Assembly: GCA_963693085.1 (NCBI GenBank)
Contig: OY856409.1
Coordinates: 1,166,932,749 to 1,166,996,748, forward strand
Source: Alisma plantago-aquatica
Lineage: Eukaryota; Streptophyta; Magnoliopsida; Alismatales; Alismataceae
Direction: 5' to 3'
Length of the DNA stretch: 64,000 nt
The notes beneath the pieces are model-generated. The model was not told where the DNA came from and made no database searches. It saw only the letters and a list, made by a program, of their open reading frames with translations. This document shows, piece by piece, positions 50,875 to 60,179 of this stretch (position 1 is the first letter of the stretch; each line of letters starts with the position of its first letter). Both the position numbers and the translations under genes were made by a program.

Positions 50875-51816
50875 TCAAACTTTGGGGTCCGGGGTTAGCT
50901 TGGGGACCCATTTCATATTTGGGTTGGTCCCCTTAGGCTTGTAAGGACAATAGGTAGAATAATGATCATCACATTTGCAATGCATACATACCATGGGATT
51001 TTTAGAGCCGAAAGACTCTCCATTGAAAATTGGAGTTTCCACACTCTTTTTCTTACCCTTTTTCTTCTTATTACCTTTTGGAGTAGTCGCATTGTATCCT
51101 AGACCACTAGTACCAACTTGTTTGGTAGAGTGCTCTAGAACATCATTTAGAGACTTCTTACCCGAAAGAAACCTTTGCAAAGTAGATCTTAATTTAGCAT
51201 TATCATCACTAAGATTTGTAATGGTAGTAGATAAACTAGCAAGATCTTCTCTAGCATGCAAAAGGTCGGCCTCAAGACAGAGGGCTTTAGTAAGAAGAGA
51301 GTCTTTTTCAAGAGTTAAGTTTGCAACTTCATTTCTAGGCAAGATAGGTCTAGAAGATAAATCATTTGTTTGTGCAAGAAGTTTAGCATTTTCAGATTTA
51401 AGGACTACAATTTCCCTTTGATAAGCATACACTTCATCTCTCCTAGCATCATCAATAAGCTTAAGTTCAACATTTTCAGTTTTTAGAACATCTAGCTCAT
51501 CTAGGCAATTTTGGTTCTCTATCTTAAGATTTTCAATAGTTTTAAGATAAGTACCATTCTCAACCTCTACTCCATTATATTGAAGTTCAAGGTCTAGAAA
51601 TTGCCCTTGTAAAGAATCTATGCTATCAAGATGTAATTTCTCATTTTGATCTAGAATGTCAATCTTGGCATAGAGATCATCAATTATCTTTCCTAATCTT
51701 TTTCTTTTAGCTTTACATTTAGCAAAAGATGATTGACAATCATTAAGCATTTCAATGAGGGTTTCCTTAGATAAATCAAGTAAACTTTCATCACTTACCT
51801 TACTTACCTCACTTAC
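50875..51816 (-). CDS. Coiled-coil/zinc-knuckle segment between gag and pol
   Basis: It is the same phase as gag upstream and pol downstream, bounded by the gag TAA (51826-51828) and a TGA (50875-50877). An ATG lies at 51750. From there, residues 1-200 are rich in Leu, Glu, Lys and Asn in a heptad-like pattern (LENLKIENQNC..., LKTENVELKL), a strong coiled-coil candidate. A basic patch (KGNKKKKGKKK) follows, then a CCHC knuckle with C255, C258, H263, C268, and an end PKLTPDPKV. Sirevirus Gag proteins are known for a long coiled-coil region, so this is probably the C-terminal part of Gag, here separated by a stop. Confidence 0.8.
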   Translation of the reverse strand, partial: VSEVSKVSDESLLDLSKETLIEMLNDCQSSFAKCKAKRKRLGKIIDDLYAKIDILDQNEKLHLDSIDSLQGQFLDLELQYNGVEVENGTYLKTIENLKIENQNCLDELDVLKTENVELKLIDDARRDEVYAYQREIVVLKSENAKLLAQTNDLSSRPILPRNEVANLTLEKDSLLTKALCLEADLLHAREDLASLSTTITNLSDDNAKLRSTLQRFLSGKKSLNDVLEHSTKQVGTSGLGYNATTPKGNKKKKGKKKSVETPIFNGESFGSKNPMVCMHCKCDDHYSTYCPYKPKGTNPNMKWVPKLTPDPKV

Positions 51817-51819
51817 CTC
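51793..51819 (-). other. Three tandem perfect 5' splice-donor motifs
   Basis: On the minus strand GAGGTAAGT, GAGGTAAGT and AAGGTAAGT follow each other directly (GTAAGT at 51811-51816, 51802-51807 and 51793-51798). Each matches the (A/C)AG|GTAAGT donor consensus or differs only at its first base. All three cut between codons, as does the candidate acceptor at 50845. They also encode a tandem EVS-like tripeptide. Confidence 0.6.
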
Positions 51820-51825
51820 AATTAC

Positions 51826-52920
51826 TTATTCACTAGTAGAAGCCATGAGTGCAAGGTGACATTCACCATCCTCGGAGCTTGAGGAACTTGAAGTAGAGGA
51901 CTCCTCCCATGCCGCATGAGCTGCATCTTTGGGTCTTCTCTCCTTCTTGTTCTTCTTCTTGTACTTGGCTTCTCTTTTGTATTTGTCATCCTTCTTGTGG
52001 CTGCTCTTATGATAGCCCTTCTTGGCTTTTGGGCAGTCATTCTTGTAGTGGCCCTTTTGACCACACTCGTAGCATCTAGGAGTGGAGGATGATGGCTTGC
52101 CCTTGAAGTGTCTTCCTTTTGAATAGTTGGCTTCATGATCATTTGCACCTTCATCTTCGCTTGAGGAAGGGCAGGGAGACTTCATGGCAAGTTGTTGTTG
52201 CCGCATCATTTCTTCAACTTGAGCTTTGAAGGCTGTGTCCTTCATCTTCTTGGACTCCTTCTCTTCTCTTTTCTCCTCTTCCTCTTGCTTGTCGAGCCTT
52301 GGTTCATGTGCTTGGAGATTACCAACCAGCTCCTCGGTTGACAACTCGCTCAGCTTGTAGACTTCTTCAATTGAAGTGACCTTTGGCTCCCATCTCTTTG
52401 GAAGAGATCTCAAGATATTTGCATTGATGGTACCTCTATCCATGACACTTCCAAGGGCTGCAAGACTGTTCAAGATGACATTCAACCTTGTGTACATGTC
52501 CGCAACTCTTTCATTCTTCCCCATCTTGAAGTTCTCAAGTAGGCCGCCGAGCATATAGACCTTGGCCTCCTTGACTTGCTCCGTCCCTTCATAGGTGACA
52601 CACAACTTATGCCAAATCTCATGCGCCGTGTCCCAAGAAGAGATGCGGTTGAATTCTGATGGTGAAAGGGCGGCGTAGATGATGCTCACAGCTTTAGCAT
52701 TGAGTTGAGCACGCTTCATCTCATCTTCCGTCCACGTGGTGATGTTCCCCTTCGGCTCTTCATACTTGAGATGGACTATCTTCCACATCTCGTAGCTCAC
52801 GCCTTGGATGTAGAATTGCATCCTTCTCTTCCAATATAGGAAGTTTGTGCCGTCGAAGACCGGGGGTCTCATGGAGAAGCTTCCTTCAAGATTGAGTGAC
52901 CCAAGAGCTGAATCGCCCAT
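51826..52920 (-). CDS. gag: Copia gag (364 aa, ends in TAA)
   Basis: Starts MGDSALGSLNLEGSFSMRPP, 38 bases inside the PBS. Residues 18-130 fit the Copia gag N-domain (DUF4219 then UBN2), with FDGTNFLYWKRRMQFYIQ, the usual YEMWKIV and AHEIWHKL. Residues 205-245 are charged. A CCHC zinc knuckle is C283, C286, H291, C296. A Lys-rich then Ser/Glu-rich tail follows. It would assemble the virus-like particle and package RNA. It ends SEDGECHLALMASTSE at a TAA; the same phase is then open again into the coiled-coil segment. The 110-codon overlapping frame (51822-52154) is a shadow. Confidence 0.93.
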   Translation of the reverse strand: MGDSALGSLNLEGSFSMRPPVFDGTNFLYWKRRMQFYIQGVSYEMWKIVHLKYEEPKGNITTWTEDEMKRAQLNAKAVSIIYAALSPSEFNRISSWDTAHEIWHKLCVTYEGTEQVKEAKVYMLGGLLENFKMGKNERVADMYTRLNVILNSLAALGSVMDRGTINANILRSLPKRWEPKVTSIEEVYKLSELSTEELVGNLQAHEPRLDKQEEEEKREEKESKKMKDTAFKAQVEEMMRQQQLAMKSPCPSSSEDEGANDHEANYSKGRHFKGKPSSSTPRCYECGQKGHYKNDCPKAKKGYHKSSHKKDDKYKREAKYKKKNKKERRPKDAAHAAWEESSTSSSSSSEDGECHLALMASTSE

Positions 52921-52956
52921 CTTCTCCTACTTGTTGAAGTAGCTTGGAGAAGACCT

Positions 52957-52968
52957 GCTCTGATACCA
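52957..52968 (-). other. Copia primer-binding site, initiator tRNA-Met
   Basis: The minus strand reads TGGTATCAGAGC, an exact match to the 3' end complement of plant initiator tRNA-Met, two bases from the 5' LTR edge at 52971. Confidence 0.97.
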
Positions 52969-52970
52969 CT

Positions 52971-54347
52971 TGTTGGATCAATGGGCTCTAGAAGGGGGGG
53001 TTGAATAGAGCTTCACAAACTTCACAAAAGTGATTAGACCACCAAATTATATTAAGTGCAGAACTTAATTCAAAACAGCAATTTGATGTCCTAAATTAGC
53101 ATACAAAGCAAGGATAAGAGACAAGGAAAGCATGCACTTGGACAGGTGGTTTAGAGTGGTTCCATGTCCTAAACTTAGGAGCAATGTCAGTCCACTACCT
53201 AGAGTTGGTTAGGCTCTAGGATTTGTAACTTGGTTCTCTTATATATATCACACAATAAGATTACAAGCTACAACTACCAACCATCCAAGGACTTATATAT
53301 CAAGCCAAGATCTTCTACCTCACCAAGGACTTACCCACCAAGCAAGTAGTCTTCCACCTTCTTCAAAGGAATTACCCACTCTTGCTCTAGTCTTCGGCCT
53401 TGCAGGATTTACCTATCTTGCTTGAGCTTTGCCTTGCACCTCTCCTTCACTTGGAGAGCTTTAGCACCTTCCTCCTTCACTTGGAGGCCAGGAGCAGCTA
53501 GCCTTCTTCTCCTTCACTTGGGGAAGAACAGCAACCTTCTTCTCTTTCACTCGGAGAAGAAACTTCAATCAATCTTCATAGAGAATGGAGATGGGAGAAG
53601 TGGAAAGGAGAGCTTTACAAGATTACAAATGATAGCTCTCATACATGGGATCCTAACTCACTCATACTCACGAATTTGCTTTGAAGGTAGAGAGAGAAAG
53701 GGGCTCAAAGGATTAGAAACCACTCAACTAAGGCTAGGACCAAGCATATGTGAATGAGCAACCTTGGAATGAAGTCCAAGAGGTCCTATTTATAGTTGAG
53801 GGTGTCCCTTTGAGGTTGGGAGAGTTAAGTGGCACAAACTAGCCGTTTTACAACTTGCAACGGATCTATTTTGAGTCCCACCAACTCCTCCAACGGTTGG
53901 AATTGCTTTTTCTGCATTCCAGTACAGTCCGATCGGCCGAGTTTCATTAAAGGCAACTCGGCCGACAGCCCAGAAAATTCCAGAATATATGGATCGGCCG
54001 AGTTTGGAATTCGGCCGACAAAATCCCTGTTAAGGGTATTTTGGAATTTTCATAAACTGTACAAACGATGGATTTTTGAGTCCCAATCATTTTATCCATC
54101 TTAGATACAATGCAAAACATGATTATGAGTGATTACATAAAATGTTCTAAGCCTCTAAGGGCTATATTACAAAGCGGTTAAAAGTCACATGTTTTGCATG
54201 TGCCGGAAGAGTAGCTTTGGAGATAAAGGAGATTCTTTTCTTGTATCTAATATCTGCAATGATCTCAAATAGATTTGTTAGATACATATGAATGGAATGG
54301 TTAAGTCATTATCAAAATATGGGCAATGTGCGACACCTAGGTCAACA
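52971..54347 (-). repeat. 5' LTR of the Copia element (1377 bp, with a 163-bp deletion)
   Basis: Identical to the left LTR except for about two substitutions (43589/53188 region T/C; 43624/53223 region C/T) and a deletion corresponding to 44359-44521 of the left LTR. The deletion joins two copies of TCGGCCGACA (44359-44368 and 44522-44531). It removes most of the U3 hairpin modules. The TATA box (minus CTATAAATAG, 53786-53795) is kept. Confidence 0.95.
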
Positions 54348-54535
54348 GTTTCCACGTGGGGAACAACTTGTTCAAGTTGTTGTTCATATGGACTATCTTC
54401 TATGAAGTATAGTTTCCGTAACTCCCACTTGTGGTCCTTCCATTTCTTTCCCAGTCTCTTCATTGTCCACTCCTTTAATTCTATGTCCATCATGATGGTG
54501 ACGACAATAAGGATATCAATTAGAAGCTTCATTTA
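54348..54535 (-). pseudogene. CACTA transposase exon left of the Copia target site
   Basis: The minus frame reads MKRLGKKWKDHKWELRKLYF and YEQQLEQVVPHVET, the central phrase of the Transposase_24 family. It ends exactly at the duplicated GTTTC; its continuation is at 43371 on the other side of the Copia element, in the same frame. Confidence 0.9.
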
Positions 54536-54553
54536 ACCATTTAAAAATAAATT

Positions 54554-54801
54554 TTAATATTGTACCTTAACAAAATTCCATATGGATTCTTTTTTATTTG
54601 CTGGAAATTGTCTCCAGTCCTCGTAGTTTAATGGACAAAGATTGGGATCTCTTGCAATGGTTGTCAAAAAACTTGATAAGTGACATTGGGTTTTACCCAC
54701 TGGTTCTCCAAATTGATTTATCTCAATGGGAATTTGATCACTGGCCTTTCTTTTCCAGACTTGCAAACATTGTGTTCGGTCACGTGTGCGATGTCTTTGA
54801 C
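54554..54801 (-). pseudogene. CACTA transposase exon with the family core
   Basis: From a TTAG acceptor at 54802 the minus frame starts GTCAAAGACATCG (the same first bases as the three upstream duplicated exons) and reads VGKTQCHLSSFLTTIARDP and LNYEDWRQFPANKKESIWNF, standard Transposase_24 phrases. Confidence 0.85.
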
Positions 54802-54868
54802 CTAAGCATTCATTTATATATCATTAGATGCAGCACTATAAATGCAATGATATGAATAAACCGAATAC

Positions 54869-55054
54869 CTAGCACATCAGTAGGTGTTGGTGTAGCATTC
54901 AACGACTCATCATGGGGATCAGAGACATCATTTTGCTCCATGGTTTCTTGAAATACATTGCTATTTTGGCTATTTCCAGCTCTACTCTCTACTCTTCTTG
55001 ATTGATTGGACACGGGAACATTGACAGTAGGCACCGGGGGTCGATGTCTTTGAC
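54869..55054 (-). CDS. Duplicated 186-nt CACTA exon, copy 3
   Basis: Bounded by CAG|GTCAAAGACATCG and CTAG|GTATTC on the minus strand, 186 nt (62 codons, symmetric). The encoded segment, GQRHRPPVP...NSQNSNVFQE...EQNDVSDP, is hydrophilic and Asn/Ser/His-rich, without a known domain; it probably extends the transposase N-terminal linker. Confidence 0.75.
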
Positions 55055-55148
55055 CTGAGCATTCATTCATAAAGGATACAACATAAATGGAAATTATATA
55101 TCTTTAGATGCAACACTATGAATGCAATGATATGAATTAACCAATTAC

Positions 55149-55334
55149 CTAGCCCATCAGAAGATGTTGTTGTAGCATTCAATGACTCTTGATGGTGATC
55201 AAAGAGGTCATTTTGCTCCATGTGGTCATGAAATGGATGGTTGCTTTGGCTATTGGCAGCTCTAGTGTCTACTCTTCTAGAATGATTGGACACTGAAGCA
55301 TTGCCATTAGGCACCCGTGGTCGATGTCTTTGAC
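55149..55334 (-). CDS. Duplicated 186-nt CACTA exon, copy 2
   Basis: Same splice edges (CAG|GTCAAAG, CTAG|GTAATTGG) and the same 186-nt length as its neighbours. It encodes GQRHRPRVPNGNASVSNHS and EQNDLFDHHQESLNATT. The ~280-base unit includes flanking intron, so whole exon-plus-intron blocks were duplicated. Confidence 0.78.
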
Positions 55335-55423
55335 CTGAGCATTCATTCATAAAGGATACAACATAAATGGAAATTATATATCACTAAAGGCAACACTATA
55401 TATGCAATGAATTAACCGATTAC

Positions 55424-55609
55424 CTAGCCCATCAGAAGGTGTTGTTGTAGCATTTAATAACTCATCATAGTGATCAGATAGGCCATTTTGCTCCATGTGA
55501 TCATGAAATGCATGGCTATTTTGACTATTGGCATCTCTACTGTCTACTCTTCTTGAATGATTGGACATCGAAGCATTGCCATTAGGCACCCGTTGTTGAT
55601 GTCGTTGAC
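55424..55609 (-). CDS. Duplicated 186-nt CACTA exon, copy 1
   Basis: Edges CAG|GTCAACGACATCA and CTAG|GTAATCGG, 186 nt. It encodes GQRHQQRVPNGNASMSNHS and EQNGLSDHYDELLNATTTP. It is the most upstream of the three copies on the minus strand. All three keep an open frame. Confidence 0.78.
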
Positions 55610-55695
55610 CTGAGCATTCATTCATAAAGCATACAACATATATAGAAATTATATATCATTAAATGCAGCACTATAAATGTGATGATATGATTACC

Positions 55696-55957
55696 TTGTC
55701 CATCATAAGGTGTTCTTGTAACAGCAGAGCTAGCAACAGTGTTATTGAATTTCCTTGGTCTATCATTTTGAACATTAGGTGGAAGGGAAGCTAAAAAAAT
55801 TTTGGAGCGATTACTGGATGACAGGTTCAAAGCTTTCCAAAAACCTTGTGGACTAATGCTAGGTAAATGAGTCCCCGTACAAGAGTCAATGATGTTGTTC
55901 TGATCATTCCTTATAGATGTCTTATTATGGAAGCTGTCACTTAACCGTTCTCTCATC
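55696..55957 (-). CDS. CACTA gene upstream exon
   Basis: From a CAG acceptor at about 55958 the minus frame opens MRERLSDSF and continues to a GTAATC donor near 55695, with a Ser/Asn-rich peptide including SISPQGFWKALNL. Its downstream intron resembles the introns of the 186-nt repeats (AACATATATAGAAATTATAT at about 55634), so it forms the border of the duplicated block. Confidence 0.55.
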
Positions 55958-55989
55958 CTGAGTATATCAAGTCACACAAAAATGAAGAC

Positions 55990-56374
55990 ACTTAAAACAA
56001 AATTGAACAACATAAAAGGTATTAGGGTTTAGGGTTTTTACTACTAAAAGGTATTTACTACTCGTTCGGTCATCCTCTGCCATCCAACAATTATCCATTC
56101 TTAAAAATAGTAAAAAATATAACATTTATGAGTAAGTCTGTCATACAAACAACATAGTTATAATAAGGATAAAAGTAGAACATCACTTTGAGGAAATCCT
56201 AAAAGAAAAACATCACTCAAAACCACACCAGAGAAAAACATTTGCAAGCCATCATCAAGATCACATTGGGTACCTTAAATTCACATTACTTGTTTGATTA
56301 CTAATGTTCATTAAGCAATACAACACAAATTACATTTTTTGATTATTTCCTAATTTAAAAGTTAAAAAAATTCA
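55990..56374. other. CACTA intron-like AT-rich sequence
   Basis: No coding frame of note. Two ACATCAC(T)-type phrases recur near 56.18-56.22 kb. Confidence 0.4.
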
Positions 56375-57025
56375 TCAAAAATTGTGACGGCCGTTATGAA
56401 TGTGACGTGTCCATTTTGTTGATGATGTTGTGTCGAGGATGGAGTCGCTAGAAGATGAATCTGAACTGATGGTCATGGGGTACAAGGCGGTACCAACGAG
56501 CAAGGATTGCACATTAGGCATGCTGAATTCATCAAATGACGTCTCCTCATATTCAGTACAGCCTGGCTTGTGCATATACCGTCTCAGGTGAGAAGGCAGA
56601 CTGTTGTTGTAGTTATGTATATAAGCATGTATGGTATTGTCGCCAATCGGACGAAGCAAAACCTAGTCTGTACGGCCAATTCCCATTCTCCCAATCCACC
56701 CATGCCAACTGGTTGTGGATACCAAATTGTCGTCACCATCATACTGAACCTCGATTACATTTGTCGAGTTCCCAAACTTTAAGGTCATTTGACCAGCCGT
56801 GTAGCGTCTTCCATCCAGATGAAGCCAATATCTGGGAATGGTGAGTTGTACAAGTGTACGCTCGTCTAGGGTGATGTCCAACTTTTCTACTTCAGGGAAA
56901 AGGAGCGCGGGGGGGGGGGGGGGGGGGTAGACGCCCAGGCCATAGTGACTGGTGTGGGTGAACAGAGACTGCAAAATATTAGTACTAACAATTGTAAGTA
57001 TATATAACGTATTATAAATTTTCAA
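56375..57025 (-). CDS. CACTA internal ORFs, weakly B3-like
   Basis: The minus frame 57025-56663 encodes, after a polyproline run caused by a 19-base G tract, LDERTLVQLTIPRYWLHLDG, MTLKFGNSTNVIEVQYDGDD and TSWHGWI. The pattern IPxxW, LKFGNS, V.V.Y..D and SW..WI faintly recalls a B3 DNA-binding fold, but this is not secure. A second frame (56659-56375) follows, with IGDNTIHAYIHN and a Ser/Asp-rich stretch. They may be exons of the CACTA gene or another captured fragment. I do not recognise them with confidence. Confidence 0.35.
56909..56927. repeat. 19-base G homopolymer
   Basis: An uninterrupted run of G (C on the coding strand) within the CACTA ORF region. Length is likely unstable or uncertain in assembly and decides the reading frame before it. 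Confidence 0.9.
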
Positions 57026-58380
57026 AAAAAGTAGTATAAATTTGCAAAATATAAAGCAATATATTTTTTAAAGTGAAGCAAGTAGTCCATAAGCGTATTC
57101 CCCATGGTTTCTATCAACATCGACAGGAATGAACCCATTAGAGAACGGGCAACATCATTATCTAGTTTGATGAAACCTGGTCAGGGACCATACAAGTGTA
57201 CAACTTGTATAAGATCTGAGTGTAGAAGACCCAGAACTTGGAGGAACTGGTGTGCCAGCCAGCTGATGGTTCCTGGCCCAAGGCGAGAGGTTGGAGTACA
57301 TATATAGTAAAGATGTATAATTGGATATAAACTTCTTGAGTAACAGAACATGCCATCAAAAGACAAAAATTGATTTAGGATATGGAACTAAAGTAACCAT
57401 AATGCAATGTGTTTACATTAAAGCAGTACTGAGATAAGACGTACACTCCAAAAAAAACATGAATCAACCATTATGTAAACATCACTGCATAGAAGCCATG
57501 CAATTTCGTTCAATATAGAAATCAAGAGGGCAAACCAGACTTCCTATGGAAAACAAAAAATTATTGTTGTTCCACAATGGAATCCCTACATTTTGTGCAA
57601 TCATAGCTTAGTGTTAATAGCAACTTGTCTGCATGCCCTTGGTATCTTGCTTCATTGTTTCTTAAAGACCCTAATTTTTATGGATGGTGAAGGTTTTAGT
57701 CAATTGGTAGTGCAGAAGAATATAGACCATTCAAGTTTATGGTAATCAAAGGAAAATTGAAGAAACCACACCCAAAAAAAACATGTATACTTTAAGTAAT
57801 TATACAAAGGTCTTATTCTTCCTTAGACATTTATGAATCCTAGAATATTACACAAGAAATGACCATCTCAAAAACCTTGTTCTCTCCTTAGCCTCTTCCT
57901 ACATACATAAAGATGAGTATCTCTCCCCTTCATTAGCCCAATCGTGGGAACCCCTGCTCTCATCAGAGAGCGCCAACCCACCAAAGGTGGTGGCCTAGGT
58001 AAGGATACATTACTTGCCTATTCGTTAATGATTTACAAACAAAGATAGAGGAGATGTGTAGACATCACATGAGCACCTAAGATACCACTTTTTAAAAAGT
58101 GGATGCTTCATTTTCCTTACAATTTAATACAACAATACACACATTTTTATATGAATACACTAACATTTAGCAAACTTGTATACATAACCAAAACCAATGC
58201 GACACTGTAAAATAAAACAACGAAATCATCATATTTCAAGACTATAAAATAATCCAAGTTTAAATCTAACAAAGAAGGATGGTCGATGTCTTGATATAAA
58301 CAATTAAGGAAGTGATTGTTGGATATAAAACAACGGAATCATCATATTTCAAGACTATCTTCATAAACCGATTATCATAT
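57026..58380. other. CACTA interior upstream of its ORFs
   Basis: A minus frame at 57366-57162 (LGPGTISWLAHQFLQVLGLL) may be an exon but has no recognised domain. The rest is AT-rich with no clear feature. Confidence 0.35.
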
Positions 58381-58800
58381 ATACCTTGATATAATGGAAA
58401 GTGCGAGAATGGATGGGAAAGACCATGTGTGTTTATTGTTTTGTGGGGTGTACTTACGTGTCGTGCGCCAAAGCAGCAGGGTGGAAAACCACCGCAGTCC
58501 TCACTGGCAAGTTGGGAGACTGATCTCTTCCTCGACATCCCCTCTAACCCTTGGCAACGTCGTCGGCAAGTTGGGAGACTGATCTCTTCCTCAGCGTCCC
58601 CTCCAACCCTTGGCAATGTCTTCAGCACCTTGGAGAAGACCAGAGAGCATTCTAGCAGGTAGCGACCATGGTCAGGAAGATTAGGGCGAAAAGGCTAGCT
58701 AGGTCGACTTCATGGGTTCTGCGAGTAGAGAAAATTTCGGGAGTAAATGTCTCTTCCCAACGCGTGGAGAAGAGGAACCATTTTGCATGTCGGGGGAATC
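58381..58800. other. GC-rich 5' region of the CACTA element with a 59-bp tandem repeat
   Basis: GC and CpG content rises near the right CACTA end. GGCAAGTTGGGAGACTGATC starts at 58506 and 58565, giving two copies of a 59-bp unit. CpG-rich 5' ends upstream of the gene are usual in En/Spm elements. The frames here (58266-58628 minus, 58429-58662 plus) are repeat-derived. Confidence 0.55.
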
Positions 58801-58849
58801 CGTGCGGGAACAAATTTTTTTTACTAATTGTGGCCCGCTCATTTGATTT

Positions 58850-59034
58850 GGCAATTTTGAAATGCCACTAATTAATTATAAAAATGCTTTAATTGGTAAG
58901 TCTTTTCTATAAACTCCATAATATGTGGTTTAGAGGCATTTAAATTACAAATGCCACTGCATTACATAGATAGTGGCATTGTTTTAGAAAAGCCACTGGA
59001 ATAAAAGCCACTAATGGGTATTTTTGTTGTAGTG
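58850..59034. repeat. CACTA right terminal and subterminal repeat region
   Basis: AATGCCACT/AGTGGCATT words occur at about 58860, 58951, 58973, 58990 and 59006, then the terminus ...GTTGTAGTG at 59034. They mirror those of the left end. Confidence 0.9.
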
Positions 59035-59037
59035 GGA

Positions 59038-59640
59038 TCAAACATTTCGAGAAGGGTTTGAACAGTGAGACAACAATAGTTGTGGTAGCAGTTGAGAATC
59101 CTGAGAAGTTTGCAATGTTTGAGGAATCTATCAGGAGGATTGAACGATCCATGGTAGAGAGAGATATATGAAGGCCAAGAAGAGGCCTACATAGTACTAG
59201 GGCTAGTCATATGGAGGCTTTAATAAGTCTAGATTTTTAGCACCACTGACATAGAATAGATCAAAAAGTCAGTCGTAGTGGTTAGCCATTAAAGGTAGAG
59301 GCCATGGCTTTCCACCGGAAAGAGCCCCCAATGCAATGTCAGTATCATTGACACGGCCGTCGCGGCCATGGTATGAGACAATAACATGCTATAAGTGTGT
59401 CTAGGTTGGGCATACCAAGCAGTTTTGTCCCATGAAGAATGATGAGGTGACCCAGTAGCCGAGGTAGAGTCAGAAGGGCTTGCAAAGACAACAATACAAC
59501 AATGGAGGAGGAGGAGGACGTGTACATGCATCACAGGCTGGTTCTTTAGGATAGGCCAGCAGAGGAAGGGGATGTCAGTAGGCGATGACTATATTCTATG
59601 CCATGAGTCGGGCAGAGGGAGTGGTCAACCTACAAGTGGT
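59038..59640 (+). pseudogene. Gypsy gag, 3' part
   Basis: The frame carried on from 37694 resumes as KHFEKGLNSETTIVVVAVEN and FAMFEESIRRIERSMVE. A zinc knuckle lies at about 59385-59430, reading CYKC, a stop, then GHTKQFCP, so C-X2-C-X4-H-X4-C is intact in spacing but has a stop inside. The frame is lost afterwards. Confidence 0.85.
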
Positions 59641-59701
59641 GGCAGGTTAGATGTAGTTATTTCATTCTAATTTTTCTTCTTCTTGCTTTATATCTATTTT
59701 G

Positions 59702-60079
59702 GTTGATCCGGGTGCAACACACTCTTTTATAACTCATGAAGTGATTGCTAGTAGACATATACCTATTACATGTAGATAGGGTAGCCTTCATTTACAAACC
59801 CCTTTGGTCGGTTCTGTAGAGTTGCGAGAGGTGTCTCCTTCCTACGACCTTTCTTTTTCAGGACATAGCATTCAAGTGGATCTCATACCACTTGACATGC
59901 ATGGATTTGATGTGATCCTTGGAATGGATACCTTGGATAAGTATCAAGTCATCTTGGGTTGTAGTGGCAAGGTGGTGACATTTCAGGATGGGGATGTGAC
60001 GTGGATCTTCCAAGGAGATAGGAAGATTCTCTCGATGTGTCTGGTGTCAGTGATGGTGGCAGAGAAGCTGATGAGGTAA
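59702..60079 (+). pseudogene. Gypsy aspartic protease
   Basis: At 59702 the frame reads VDPGATHSFITHE, the retroviral-type protease site, with the usual DSG changed to DPG. It continues in the same phase through LPLD/IPLDMHGFDVILGMDTL and a hydrophobic VTFQDG end, matching RVP_2. The altered active site and surrounding stops make it inactive. Confidence 0.85.
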
Positions 60080-60179
60080 GGGTTGTGAGGCATTTTTGGC
60101 ACATGTGAAAGTTACTAAGGTGAGGAGTCCTAGTATTCTGAAGTTCCGATTATATGTGAGTTTGAGGATGTGTTCCCAT

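Larger units (their letters stand above)
43372..54347 (-). mobile_element. Young Sirevirus-like Copia LTR retrotransposon
   Basis: LTRs lie at 43372-44911 and 52971-54347, both TGTTGG...TCAACA on the plus strand. The 5-bp target duplication GTTTC is exact at 43367-43371 and 54348-54352. On the minus strand the order is 5' LTR, PBS, gag, coiled-coil ORF, pol (protease, integrase, RT, RNase H), env-position ORF, PPT, 3' LTR. Integrase before RT identifies Copia. The extra ORF after pol and the AAAAAGGGGGAGAA PPT are typical of the Sirevirus (SIRE1/Maximus) genus. By eye I count about two substitutions between LTRs outside one 163-bp deletion, so the insertion is very recent. It sits inside the CACTA transposase gene. 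Confidence 0.95.

Noticed and set aside
54278..54855. Plus-strand frames of 82-91 codons
   Set aside because: Antisense of transposase exons and of the LTR end.
58266..58662. Cys/Arg-rich frames on both strands near the CACTA right end
   Set aside because: Explained by a 59-bp tandem repeat in a GC-rich non-coding region.
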